This document shows, one piece after another, positions 27,474-33,790 of a stretch of DNA of 49,453 nucleotides (the stretch's first letter is position 1; the number at the start of each line of letters is the position of its first letter). A program made the position numbers and the translations under genes. The notes beneath the pieces were generated by a model. That model made no database searches. It saw only the letters and a program-made list of their open reading frames with translations, and was not told the DNA's origin. This DNA is from SG8-41 sp035574195 (GTDB lineage: Bacteria; Pseudomonadota; Gammaproteobacteria; Burkholderiales; SG8-41). The stretch lies in the NCBI GenBank assembly GCA_035574195.1, contig DATLZE010000007.1, positions 1-49,453 on the forward strand. The letters are read 5' to 3'.

Positions 27474-28442
27474 ATGAGAATCGCAGCAAGCTGGATCGGG
27501 CTCGCGCTCGCCGCCGGGCTCGTGCCGTGGGCGGCTTCTGCCCAGACCTATCCCACGAAGCCGGTGCGGATGATCGCGCCCTCGGGAGCGGGCGGTCCGG
27601 TGGACATCGTCTGCCGCGCCGTCTCCCAGACGCTCTCCGAGGTGCTGGGCCAGCAGATCGTCGTGGAGAACCGCGTGGGTGCGGCAGGGCTGATCGGCAC
27701 CGAGCTCGTGGCGAAGAGCCCGCCCGACGGCTACACGCTGCTCTGCGGCTTCTCCGGGCCGCTCGCCATCGTGCCCAATTTGAACCCCAACACGCCCTAC
27801 GAGGTGCTGCGGGACCTCGTGCCGATCGCACAGGTCGCGGCCCAGGCCTACGTGCTGCTCGTGCATCCGAGCGTGCCCGCGAAATCGGTCAAGGAGCTCG
27901 TCGCGCTCGCCAAGGCGCGTCCGGGGAAGATGAATTTCGCCTCGGGCGGCACCGGCGTCGGCATCCACATGGCGGGGGAGCTCTTCAACTTCGTGGCCGG
28001 CACGCGCATCGTGCACGTGCCGTACAAGGGCGCGGCGCCCGCGATGACGGCGCTGCTGGCGGGCGAGGTGGACATGATGTTCAACACCCTCGCTCCAGCG
28101 CTCGCCCATATCCGCTCGGGCCGGCTGCGCGCGCTCGCCGTCGGGGGCGAACGGCGCTCGGAGCTGTTCCCCGAGCTGCCGACCATCAAGGAGAGCGGCT
28201 ACGACTTCAAGACCGGAGGCTGGTACGGGGTGCTCGCGCCGAGAGCGACCCCGCAACCTGTCCTGAACACGCTCTACAGCGGCATCCTCAAGGCGCTCGC
28301 CAACGCCGAGTTGAGGAAGCTCTTCGAGAAGTCCGCGATCGAGCCCGTGGCCACCTCGCCCCAGGAATTCGCCGAGTTGATCCGCGCGGAGAGCGCCCAG
28401 TGGGCGAAGGTGATCAAGGCTGCCGGGATCAAGATCAACTAG
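27474..28442 (+). CDS. Bug-family periplasmic solute-binding protein, copy 4
   Basis: 322 aa from ATG 27474 with ribosome site GAGGAGG. Signal peptide about 1-23 (ASAQ). Landmarks YPTKPVRMIAPSGAGGPVDIVCR, GQQIVVENRVGAAGLIG, VAKSPPDGYTLL and HVPYKGAAPAMTALLAGE. It follows copy 3 by 126 bp but is clearly diverged from it (APSGAGGPVD against VPFPTGGATD), so it is not a recent duplicate. A hairpin with arms 28469-28476 and 28483-28490 lies 26 bases after the stop and may mark transcript end. Confidence 0.92.
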   Translation: MRIAASWIGLALAAGLVPWAASAQTYPTKPVRMIAPSGAGGPVDIVCRAVSQTLSEVLGQQIVVENRVGAAGLIGTELVAKSPPDGYTLLCGFSGPLAIVPNLNPNTPYEVLRDLVPIAQVAAQAYVLLVHPSVPAKSVKELVALAKARPGKMNFASGGTGVGIHMAGELFNFVAGTRIVHVPYKGAAPAMTALLAGEVDMMFNTLAPALAHIRSGRLRALAVGGERRSELFPELPTIKESGYDFKTGGWYGVLAPRATPQPVLNTLYSGILKALANAELRKLFEKSAIEPVATSPQEFAELIRAESAQWAKVIKAAGIKIN

Positions 28443-28688
28443 CAGCGGTGTCGAAAGCCCGGATGCCGCCGCCGGCGAGCCTGCCGGCGGGGAATTCCGT
28501 CCGCGTGAGTCTGCGGCTGATATCCGATCTCGATTTTGAAAGCGGTTCTGGCCGCCGCGGGCTCGAGGCCGGGACCGGCTGCTTGCCGCAAGAGCGCCCG
28601 CGGATTTTGAAGAACCCCGGATGCATGCCTGCGCTCGGCCCGTGATCCGCGCCACAGGGGGCTCGTCGGGCCGAAGTCCGAGGAGCCG

Positions 28689-29684
28689 CTAGAGCCGGAG
28701 CAGCCGCGCGGCGTTCTCCCACAGCACCTTGCGGCGCTCGGCCTCGGAGAGCGATTTCATCGCCTTCACCACGGCGACCGGATCCTCGTAGGCGATGTCG
28801 AAGCAATAGTCGCTGCCCATCACGATGCGGTCGGCCCCGACCAGCCCGACCAGGTAGTCCATGATCTCCTCCGAATAGCTGATGGTGTCGTAGACGAAGC
28901 GCCGGAGGTAGGCGCTCGGCGGGCGCGGGATGACCTTGCACTCGCCGCGGATCTCGAAGCCGCGATCGAGCCGCCCGCGCAGGATGGGCAGCGCCCCTCC
29001 GGCGTGCGGCAGGCAGACCTCGAGTTTCGGGAAGGCGTCGAGCACGCCGCCGAAGATGAGGTGCGCCGCGGCGATCGCGGTGTCGAACGGATTGCCGAGG
29101 AGATTGATGAGGTAGTACTGCTTCAGCCGCTCGTTGTTGATCATCATCGGGTGCAGGAACAGCGGCAGCCCCAGATCGGCGATGCGCTCGTAGACCGGGA
29201 ACAAGCTGCGATCGGAGAGCTCGCGATCGCGCACTGCGGTGGCCATGTAGACGCCGCGGATGCCAGGCAGCCTGGCGGCGCGCTCGAGCTCCTCGAGCGC
29301 CAAGCGCGCGTTCTGGAACGGCAGGCAGGCGAGCCCCACGAAACGGTCGGGATAGCGGCGGTGCGCTTCGGCGAGCGCGTCGTTGAAGGCGACGCAGAGC
29401 TTCACCGCGAGATCGTCGTCGGCCCAGTAGACCATCGGCTGGGTGAGCGAGAGCGCGTGCATGCCCACGCCTGCGCGCTCCATCTTGCGCACGCGGTCCT
29501 CGAGGTCGTAGAAATCCGCAGTGATGGGGCCGGTCCTGAGCGCGAGCCCCACCTGGATGAAGAGCGCGCCCGAGGCGTCTCTCGTCACCGTGGCGCCGCA
29601 GCGCGCGCCGTGCTCGGCGACGAGCTTGAGATAGGACTCGGGAAAGTAGTGGGCATGGATGTCTATGGTCCGGAGGCCGGTCAC
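28689..29684 (-). CDS. ACMSD-type amidohydrolase 2 (decarboxylase or hydrolase)
   Basis: 331 aa from a GTG at 29684 that overlaps the TGA of the EVE gene by 4 bases (GTGA), with GGGGAG upstream. The family's metal site is present: His10/His12 (DIHAHY), His178 (FLHP), His227 (PHAGG) and Asp292 (GSDYCFD). Members include ACMSD, gamma-resorcylate and other nonoxidative aromatic decarboxylases, and some lactonases. Substrate unknown. It is translationally coupled to an EVE-domain protein although no functional link is known. Confidence 0.85.
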   Translation of the reverse strand: MTGLRTIDIHAHYFPESYLKLVAEHGARCGATVTRDASGALFIQVGLALRTGPITADFYDLEDRVRKMERAGVGMHALSLTQPMVYWADDDLAVKLCVAFNDALAEAHRRYPDRFVGLACLPFQNARLALEELERAARLPGIRGVYMATAVRDRELSDRSLFPVYERIADLGLPLFLHPMMINNERLKQYYLINLLGNPFDTAIAAAHLIFGGVLDAFPKLEVCLPHAGGALPILRGRLDRGFEIRGECKVIPRPPSAYLRRFVYDTISYSEEIMDYLVGLVGADRIVMGSDYCFDIAYEDPVAVVKAMKSLSEAERRKVLWENAARLLRL

Positions 29685-30151
29685 TTGTTGTTCTCCCCGC
29701 GATTGACGAGCTTCATGACGTGGTTCCACTCGGCGGCGGTCACCGGCGTGATGGAGAGCCGGTTGCCGCGCCTGAGCACCTGCATGTTGCGCAGTGCCGG
29801 CTCTCGACGCAGCTCGGCGAGCGCGACGAGCCGCGTCTTCCTCACGAGCCGCACGTCCACGTTGTACCAGCGCGGGCGGTCGCGGCTTGCGCCCGGATCG
29901 TAGTAGCGGCTCCTGCGGTCGAACTGGGTCTCGTCGGGGTACGGCGCGCTCGCCACCTCGACGATGCCCGCGATGCCGGGCTCAGCGCAGCTCGAGTGAT
30001 AGAAGAAGGCGCGGTCGCCCACGCGCATCGCATCGCGCATGAAGTTGCGCGCCTGATAGTTGCGCACCCCGGTCCATGCGGTGACCCGGTCCCGGGCGAG
30101 ATCATCCACGCTGTAGACCGAAGGCTCGGACTTGAGCAGCCAGTAGCGCAT
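29681..30151 (-). CDS. EVE domain-containing protein
   Basis: 156 aa from ATG 30151. RYWLLKSEPSVYSVDDLARD opens the domain and GVRNYQARNFMRDAMRVGDRAFFYHSS, PGIAGIVEVASAPYPD and WYNVDVRL follow, spanning the whole protein. EVE is a PUA-like fold thought to bind modified bases in DNA or RNA; single-domain members near zapA/ssrS are common in proteobacteria. Here it lies downstream of the 6S RNA terminator. Confidence 0.92.
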   Translation of the reverse strand: MRYWLLKSEPSVYSVDDLARDRVTAWTGVRNYQARNFMRDAMRVGDRAFFYHSSCAEPGIAGIVEVASAPYPDETQFDRRSRYYDPGASRDRPRWYNVDVRLVRKTRLVALAELRREPALRNMQVLRRGNRLSITPVTAAEWNHVMKLVNRGENNK

Positions 30152-30173
30152 GCGCGGGCGCTCGTGGGTCGGA

Positions 30174-30200
30174 AATCGCGAATCGTAAATCGCCGAGTTG
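30174..30200. repeat. GATTTACG/ATTCGCGA repeat before the EVE gene
   Basis: On the minus strand the leader reads CGATTTAC, GATTCGCG, ATTTCCGA, an octamer-like run. Similar runs occur near 45488 and 46358. Further upstream (30232-30256) a GGTTCGCG/GTTCGCCG run follows the same pattern. Confidence 0.45.
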
Positions 30201-30210
30201 GGTCGTGCAA
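30182..30210 (-). promoter_or_regulatory. Putative promoter for the EVE gene
   Basis: Minus strand TTGCAC (30205-30210), a 17-bp spacer and TACGAT (30182-30187), the -10 lying inside the repeat run. Leader of about 24 nt. It would allow expression independent of the terminator at 30279-30307. Confidence 0.3.
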
Positions 30211-30278
30211 CGGCGTGCCGGCCGCGGCCTGCGGTTCGCGGTTCGCCGTTCGCGAGCCGCCTCTCGGGCTCGACCGGC

Positions 30279-30307
30279 AAAAAAATGCGGCACCGTGCGT
30301 GCCGCAT
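30279..30307 (-). terminator. Rho-independent terminator of the 6S RNA gene
   Basis: On the minus strand ATGCGGCAC (30299-30307) and GTGCCGCAT (30285-30293) form a perfect 9-bp stem with a 5-nt loop, followed by a run of seven T (30279-30285, sharing its last base with the stem). It begins about 12 nt after the 6S 3' end. Confidence 0.92.
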
Positions 30308-30319
30308 TGTTGCAGGAGG

Positions 30320-30497
30320 GACCCCCGCCTGTGCCGTCAGGCCGTCATCTTGAACCGTCGGTTCAAGGTCGGTCGCCTTCCGAGCCCTTCAGGCGCTTCC
30401 GTGTCGGACGCGCACACCGGTGCTGCTTGAGTCGGCAACCAGTTCTCAACATGTTGGTTCAGAGAATCTCAAGCCTAGGGCGGACACCGCAGGGGAA
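30320..30497 (-). ncRNA. ssrS: 6S RNA
   Basis: About 178 nt on the minus strand, starting a few bases after the zapA stop. The 5' end CCCCTGCGGTGTCCG pairs with the 3' end CAGGCGGGGG. The 3' half contains CCTTGAACC, GACGGTTCAAG and ATGACGGCCTGACGGCAC, the order typical of beta/gammaproteobacterial 6S RNA. 6S RNA binds sigma70 RNA polymerase as a mimic of an open promoter and tunes transcription in stationary phase. The position downstream of zapA is the conserved one. Ends are estimated from the closing stem. Confidence 0.92.
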
Positions 30498-30500
30498 ACT

Positions 30501-30809
30501 CTAGAACAATTCGCTCTGATCGTGCAGCGCCTGATCGAGGATTGTCTCCATCTTTTCCATTCTACGCTTTAATTCCCCGATGTCAAAACCGCCCATCTTG
30601 GTGGTGAGGTACTCGTGCGCGATGTTGAGCGCGGCCATGATGGCGATGCGTTCGAGCCCGACCACTTTGCCGTGCTCGCGGATTTCCTGCATCTTCTTGT
30701 TGAGATACTCGACCGCATCGAGCAGACCCTGCTGCTCGTGCTCCGGGCAGGCGACGCGGAATTCCCGCCCCATGATGTTGACTTGCAGGCTCTTCGCGTC
30801 CGCGCTCAT
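30501..30809 (-). CDS. zapA: Cell division protein ZapA
   Basis: 102 aa from ATG 30809. KSLQVNIMGREFRVACPEHEQQGLLDAVEYLNKKMQEIRE is the ZapA globular head, followed by IAIMAALNIAHEYL and a C-terminal coiled coil (GELKRRMEKMETILDQAL). ZapA crosslinks FtsZ filaments at the division ring. Its start overlaps the zapB-like stop by 4 bases (ATGA). The 6S RNA follows directly. Confidence 0.93.
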   Translation of the reverse strand: MSADAKSLQVNIMGREFRVACPEHEQQGLLDAVEYLNKKMQEIREHGKVVGLERIAIMAALNIAHEYLTTKMGGFDIGELKRRMEKMETILDQALHDQSELF

Positions 30810-31006
30810 GCGTCGTTCTCGGGAAGCTGGCTGAGCAGGCTCTCCAGGCGGCTTGCCGCGGTCTGGATTTTTTCCGCGAGCTGCTTGTTGTCGTTGAGCG
30901 CCGAGGCGAGCTGCTGGCGCAGTTGCTGATTGTCGGCGCGCAGCCGCTGGCACAGCTCGACGAACTGATTGAGCTTTTGTTCGAGCGACTTCAGTTGCGC
31001 TTCCAT
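30806..31006 (-). CDS. ZapB-like small coiled-coil protein (TIGR02449 type)
   Basis: 66 aa, almost entirely heptad-patterned coiled coil (LKSLEQKLNQFVELCQRLRADNQQLRQQLA...). This small protein regularly precedes zapA in beta/gammaproteobacteria and resembles ZapB in size and structure; direct ZapB function is inferred. ATG 31006 is chosen over an in-frame GTG at 31012, because the promoter -10 (31013-31018) places the likely transcription start at 31006 itself. No ribosome site exists, so the mRNA would be leaderless. Confidence 0.85.
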   Translation of the reverse strand: MEAQLKSLEQKLNQFVELCQRLRADNQQLRQQLASALNDNKQLAEKIQTAASRLESLLSQLPENDA

Positions 31007-31012
31007 CGCCAC

Positions 31013-31042
31013 ACTATAGTTTCAAAAATCCTGTTAGGTCAA
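31013..31042 (-). promoter_or_regulatory. Strong sigma70-like promoter of the zapB-like/zapA/ssrS unit
   Basis: Minus strand TTGACC (31037-31042), an 18-bp spacer and TATAGT (31013-31018); each box matches 5 of 6 consensus bases. Six bases separate the -10 from ATG 31006, so the predicted +1 is the A of the start codon. Confidence 0.75.
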
Positions 31043-31064
31043 CTGCTAACGTTGATTTTTGAAA
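31020..31064. repeat. Two-step inverted repeat spanning the zapB-like promoter
   Basis: Outer arms TTTCAAAAATC (31020-31030) and GATTTTTGAAA (31054-31064) are perfect over 11 bp. Inner arms GTTAG (31033-31037) and CTAAC (31046-31050) flank the -35. The outer left arm lies within the -10/-35 spacer. It looks like an operator or DNA-structural element rather than a terminator, because the arms are not followed by T runs. Confidence 0.7.
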
Positions 31065-31224
31065 GTTGTTTGACATCCCGCTGGCGGGCGCCGGCATTCC
31101 CCGCTTTCGGCATCCGGCAAGCGCCGCTCAACGGGCTGATGCGGCAACCAAATCGGGGGCTCCGCGTTCGCTGCCCGGGGCTCTCGATTCGAGGCTCGGG
31201 GCCGGTGCGCCGCGCGCCGAGGCC
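31065..31224. other. Spacer between the divergent zapB-like and btuB control regions
   Basis: No gene or RNA recognised. A TTGACA at 31070-31075 lacks a convincing -10 at 16-18 bp. The stretch around 31140-31245 is a degenerate mix of CGAGGCTCG-like and GCGCGCC units without a clear period. Confidence 0.5.
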
Positions 31225-31255
31225 CGGACACCGGGCGCCCGCGCGCGGTTATAAT
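31225..31255 (+). promoter_or_regulatory. Promoter of the cobalamin-riboswitch/btuB transcript
   Basis: A perfect TATAAT (31250-31255) with a moderate CGGACA (31225-31230) at 19 bp. Predicted start near 31262, giving a leader of about 365 nt that includes the hairpin at 31266-31296 and the riboswitch. Confidence 0.6.
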
Positions 31256-31265
31256 CGCTCCGCCC

Positions 31266-31296
31266 GTGCCGCAGGCCTTCCGCAAGCCTGCGGCAC
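31266..31296 (+). other. 5'-terminal RNA hairpin ahead of the riboswitch
   Basis: GTGCCGCAGGC (31266-31276) and GCCTGCGGCAC (31286-31296) pair perfectly over 11 bp, only about 4 nt from the predicted transcript start. CTTCCGCAAGCCTG (31277-31290), its loop plus part of the 3' arm, recurs exactly at 31387-31400 inside the riboswitch. A second tight palindrome, GGCACC and GGTGCC, follows at 31303-31315. Confidence 0.65.
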
Positions 31297-31334
31297 GAGC
31301 GCGGCACCGGGTGCCCGCAGCCGCGATCGCGGCG

Positions 31335-31512
31335 GCGGGTGAAACGGGAAACAGGTCCCGGGAGGCAGGGAGCAGCGGCTCCCGCTCTTCCGCAAGCCTG
31401 TGCTGCCCCCGCAACGGTAGGTGAGCGTGGGCGTGCCACGATGCCACTGGGCGCGATCGAGGCGCCTGGGAAGGCGGCGCGTCAAGTTCTCACGAGCCCG
31501 TAGACCGGCCCG
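31335..31512 (+). promoter_or_regulatory. Cobalamin (B12) riboswitch
   Basis: Conserved core elements in order: GGGTGAAACGGGAA (31337-31350), then CAGG, then GCCTGTGCTGCCCCCGCAACGG (from 31395, in which CCCCCGCAAC is the hallmark), GGTGAGC, the B12 box GCCACTGG (31443-31450) and GGGAAGGCGGC. In this class adenosyl- or aquo-cobalamin binding to the leader shuts off downstream expression. The gene controlled is the outer-membrane receptor at 31628. Outer boundaries are estimated. A CTCCT at 31580-31584 could pair with the AGGAG ribosome site at 31618-31622, suggesting translational control. Confidence 0.92.
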
Positions 31513-31627
31513 GGCCGCTGGTGGAGAAGCCGCGGGGAGGCGGCGCGTTCCGGCGATTTCTCGTCCCCCTTCCCCGTTTCTCCTCGGCGTGGTTTTCGCA
31601 TGCGGCGGGCGTGCGCAAGGAGTGTCC

Positions 31628-33601
31628 ATGTCTTCCACCAGGAGGGTTATTGCCGCCGGCGTGGCGGCGGTCGTGTGCTGCGCGCAAGCCGCCGAGCCGC
31701 CGGTTACGGTCGGCGAGCCCGTGGTCGTCACTGCAACGCGCTTCGATGATTCCCCCGGGCGCTTGCCGATCGGGGTCGAGGTGATCGGCGCCGAGGACAT
31801 CGCGCGCTCGACTGCGGCCTCGCTTCCCGAGCTCCTCGGCGCGCTCGCGGGCATTCGCACGCGCGACCTCTCGGGCTCGCCCAATCTGCAAGTGGACATG
31901 CGCGGCTTCGGCATCTTCGGCGACCAGAATACGCTCGTGCTGCTCGACGGCGTGCGGGTGAGCGAGAACGAGCAGGCACCGGTCAACTGGGCCGCGATCC
32001 CGCTCTCGGCGATCGAGCGCATCGAGATTGTGCGCGGCGCGGGAGCCGTGCTCTACGGCGGCGGTGCGAGCGGCGGCGTGATCAACATCGTCACCCGGGC
32101 GCCGCGCCCGGGCGAGCGCGGCGCCGCGCTCTCCGCCGGCGCCGGCAGCCACAACGCGCGCGAACTGCAGCTCGCGGCGAATCTCGCCGGGCACGCGGCG
32201 GGGCTGCGCCTGAACGCGCGGCGCTACGAGAGCGACAACTACCGCGACAACAACCGCTTCGAGCTCGCGACCGCGCAGGCGCAGGCGCGCTGGCTGGGCG
32301 CCTCCGGCGCGCTCACGCTGAAGGCGGGCGCCGACGACCAGCGGCTCGGGCTGCCGGGCGCGCTCTCGGAGGCGCAGCTTGCGCTCGACCGCCGCCAGGC
32401 GGCGACCCCCGGGGACTTCAGCACGCTGCGCGGAGGCTACCTCAACCTGGGAGGCGAGATCGAGCGCGGGGCGGCCACCTTCGCTGCGAATCTCGGCTAC
32501 CGCGTCAAGGACACGGATGCTTCGTTCTTCGTGGGCACGCCGTTTCGCAACAGCGTCGCCACCGGCATGCGCGTGCTCTCGTTTGCTCCGCGCTGGAGGC
32601 TCGCGCAGCGGCTGGGCGGGGCTCAGGCGAGCCTCGTGCTCGGCGCCGACTACGACGACTGGCGCTTCGATTCCGTCGCCGGACCGGCGATCGCCGGGCG
32701 GCCCCATGCCACCCAGCGCAACACGGCGGCCTATCTGCAGCAGAGCCTGTCGCTCGACTCCGCGACCTCGGCCAGCCTCGGCGTGCGGCTGCATCGGGTG
32801 GCCTACGCGGTGGGCGACGAGCTCAATGCCGGCGCGGCCTTGGTGCGCCGGCGCACCCTGCACGCCTACGAGCTCGCCGCGCGCCAGCGTCTCGCGCAGA
32901 CGGTATCGGCCTACGCCAAGCTCGGTCGCAGTTTCCGCGTGCCCAACGTGAACGATCTCTACAGCCTGTTCACGGCGAGCGTCACCCCGCTCGAGCCCCA
33001 GATCTCGCACGACCGCGAGCTGGGGCTGGAGCTCGGAGCGAACGGGACGCAGCTCCGCATCGCGCTCTATCACATGGACCTTGCGAACGAGATCCTCTTC
33101 GACCCGATCGCGTTCGCCAACCGCAATCTCCCGCCCACGCGCCGCTACGGGCTGGAAGCCCAAGCGAAATGGCGCCTGGCGGGCGGAGGCGGTGCGTTCG
33201 TGAACTACACCTACGCCGTTTCCGAGTTTCGCGCGGGGCAGTTCGGCGGCGCCTCCCTCGCCGGAAACGAGGTGCCGCTCGTGCCGCGGCACGCGGCGAA
33301 CCTGGGGCTCGACTGGAGGCTCGCGCCGCGCACGCGGCTGGGTCTTGCCGCGCGCTACGTCGGGCGCCAGGTCTACGACGGGGACGAGACCAACACCTTC
33401 GGCCGCAGGATACCGGCCTACACGGTACTCGACGCGAAACTCGCCCACGAGGCGGCGGGCTGGCAGCTCGCGGCCACTGTCCGCAACCTGCTCGACGAGC
33501 GCTACTACACCTACGCCGTATTCACGGGATTTCCCACCTTCGCCGCGCTTCCGGCGCCGGGCCGCTCGCTGTTCGTCTCGGCGCAGTACCGTTTCCCGTG
33601 A
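31628..33601 (+). CDS. btuB: TonB-dependent vitamin B12 receptor, BtuB-like
   Basis: 657 aa from ATG 31628 with ribosome site AAGGAG; a long upstream extension of the frame (to 31421) runs through the riboswitch and is rejected. Signal peptide about 1-22. TonB box near EPVVVTATRF (30-39). The plug domain contains LPELLGALAGIRTRDLSG, VLLDGVRVSENEQ, IERIEIVRGAGAVLYGGGASGGVINIVTR. The rest is a 22-strand barrel type ending in ...SLFVSAQYRFP with terminal aromatic residue region. It imports cobalamin across the outer membrane using TonB energy. No btuFCD or cobalamin synthesis genes occur in the window. Confidence 0.88.
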   Translation: MSSTRRVIAAGVAAVVCCAQAAEPPVTVGEPVVVTATRFDDSPGRLPIGVEVIGAEDIARSTAASLPELLGALAGIRTRDLSGSPNLQVDMRGFGIFGDQNTLVLLDGVRVSENEQAPVNWAAIPLSAIERIEIVRGAGAVLYGGGASGGVINIVTRAPRPGERGAALSAGAGSHNARELQLAANLAGHAAGLRLNARRYESDNYRDNNRFELATAQAQARWLGASGALTLKAGADDQRLGLPGALSEAQLALDRRQAATPGDFSTLRGGYLNLGGEIERGAATFAANLGYRVKDTDASFFVGTPFRNSVATGMRVLSFAPRWRLAQRLGGAQASLVLGADYDDWRFDSVAGPAIAGRPHATQRNTAAYLQQSLSLDSATSASLGVRLHRVAYAVGDELNAGAALVRRRTLHAYELAARQRLAQTVSAYAKLGRSFRVPNVNDLYSLFTASVTPLEPQISHDRELGLELGANGTQLRIALYHMDLANEILFDPIAFANRNLPPTRRYGLEAQAKWRLAGGGGAFVNYTYAVSEFRAGQFGGASLAGNEVPLVPRHAANLGLDWRLAPRTRLGLAARYVGRQVYDGDETNTFGRRIPAYTVLDAKLAHEAAGWQLAATVRNLLDERYYTYAVFTGFPTFAALPAPGRSLFVSAQYRFP

Positions 33602-33790
33602 GGGATTCGCCGGCCGGCGCCGCCGGATCCCCGCGCGAGGCAAAACACGCGATCCCCAGCTTCGCGGATGTCGCGCAGGCGGCATCCGCGCCGCGCCCTG
33701 CGGCGGAGCACGCTTGCGCGATCGCGGCGGGCGGTGAGCAGCCGCCGCGCCGCTATCCGCGCGAGCGGCATTTTGGTATCGTTCGCGCTC

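Noticed and set aside
28443..28688. A gene or RNA in the convergent spacer after Bug copy 4
   Set aside because: Only a hairpin (28469-28490) and two GATTTTGAA-like copies were seen; no coding or RNA family pattern.
31010..31012. GTG as start of the zapB-like protein
   Set aside because: It lies directly beside the -10 box and would be upstream of the predicted transcription start.
31070..31075. TTGACA as a btuB promoter -35
   Set aside because: The expected -10 position reads GGCATT; the TATAAT at 31250-31255 is a better candidate.
31421..31627. An N-terminal extension of the btuB frame
   Set aside because: It runs through the cobalamin riboswitch; ATG 31628 has a ribosome site and a signal peptide.
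33602..33790. A small gene between btuB and msbA
   Set aside because: Frames are arginine-rich shadows with no start signals; the spacer holds only GCGGCATCCGCG-like palindromic bits and a weak TATCGT before msbA.
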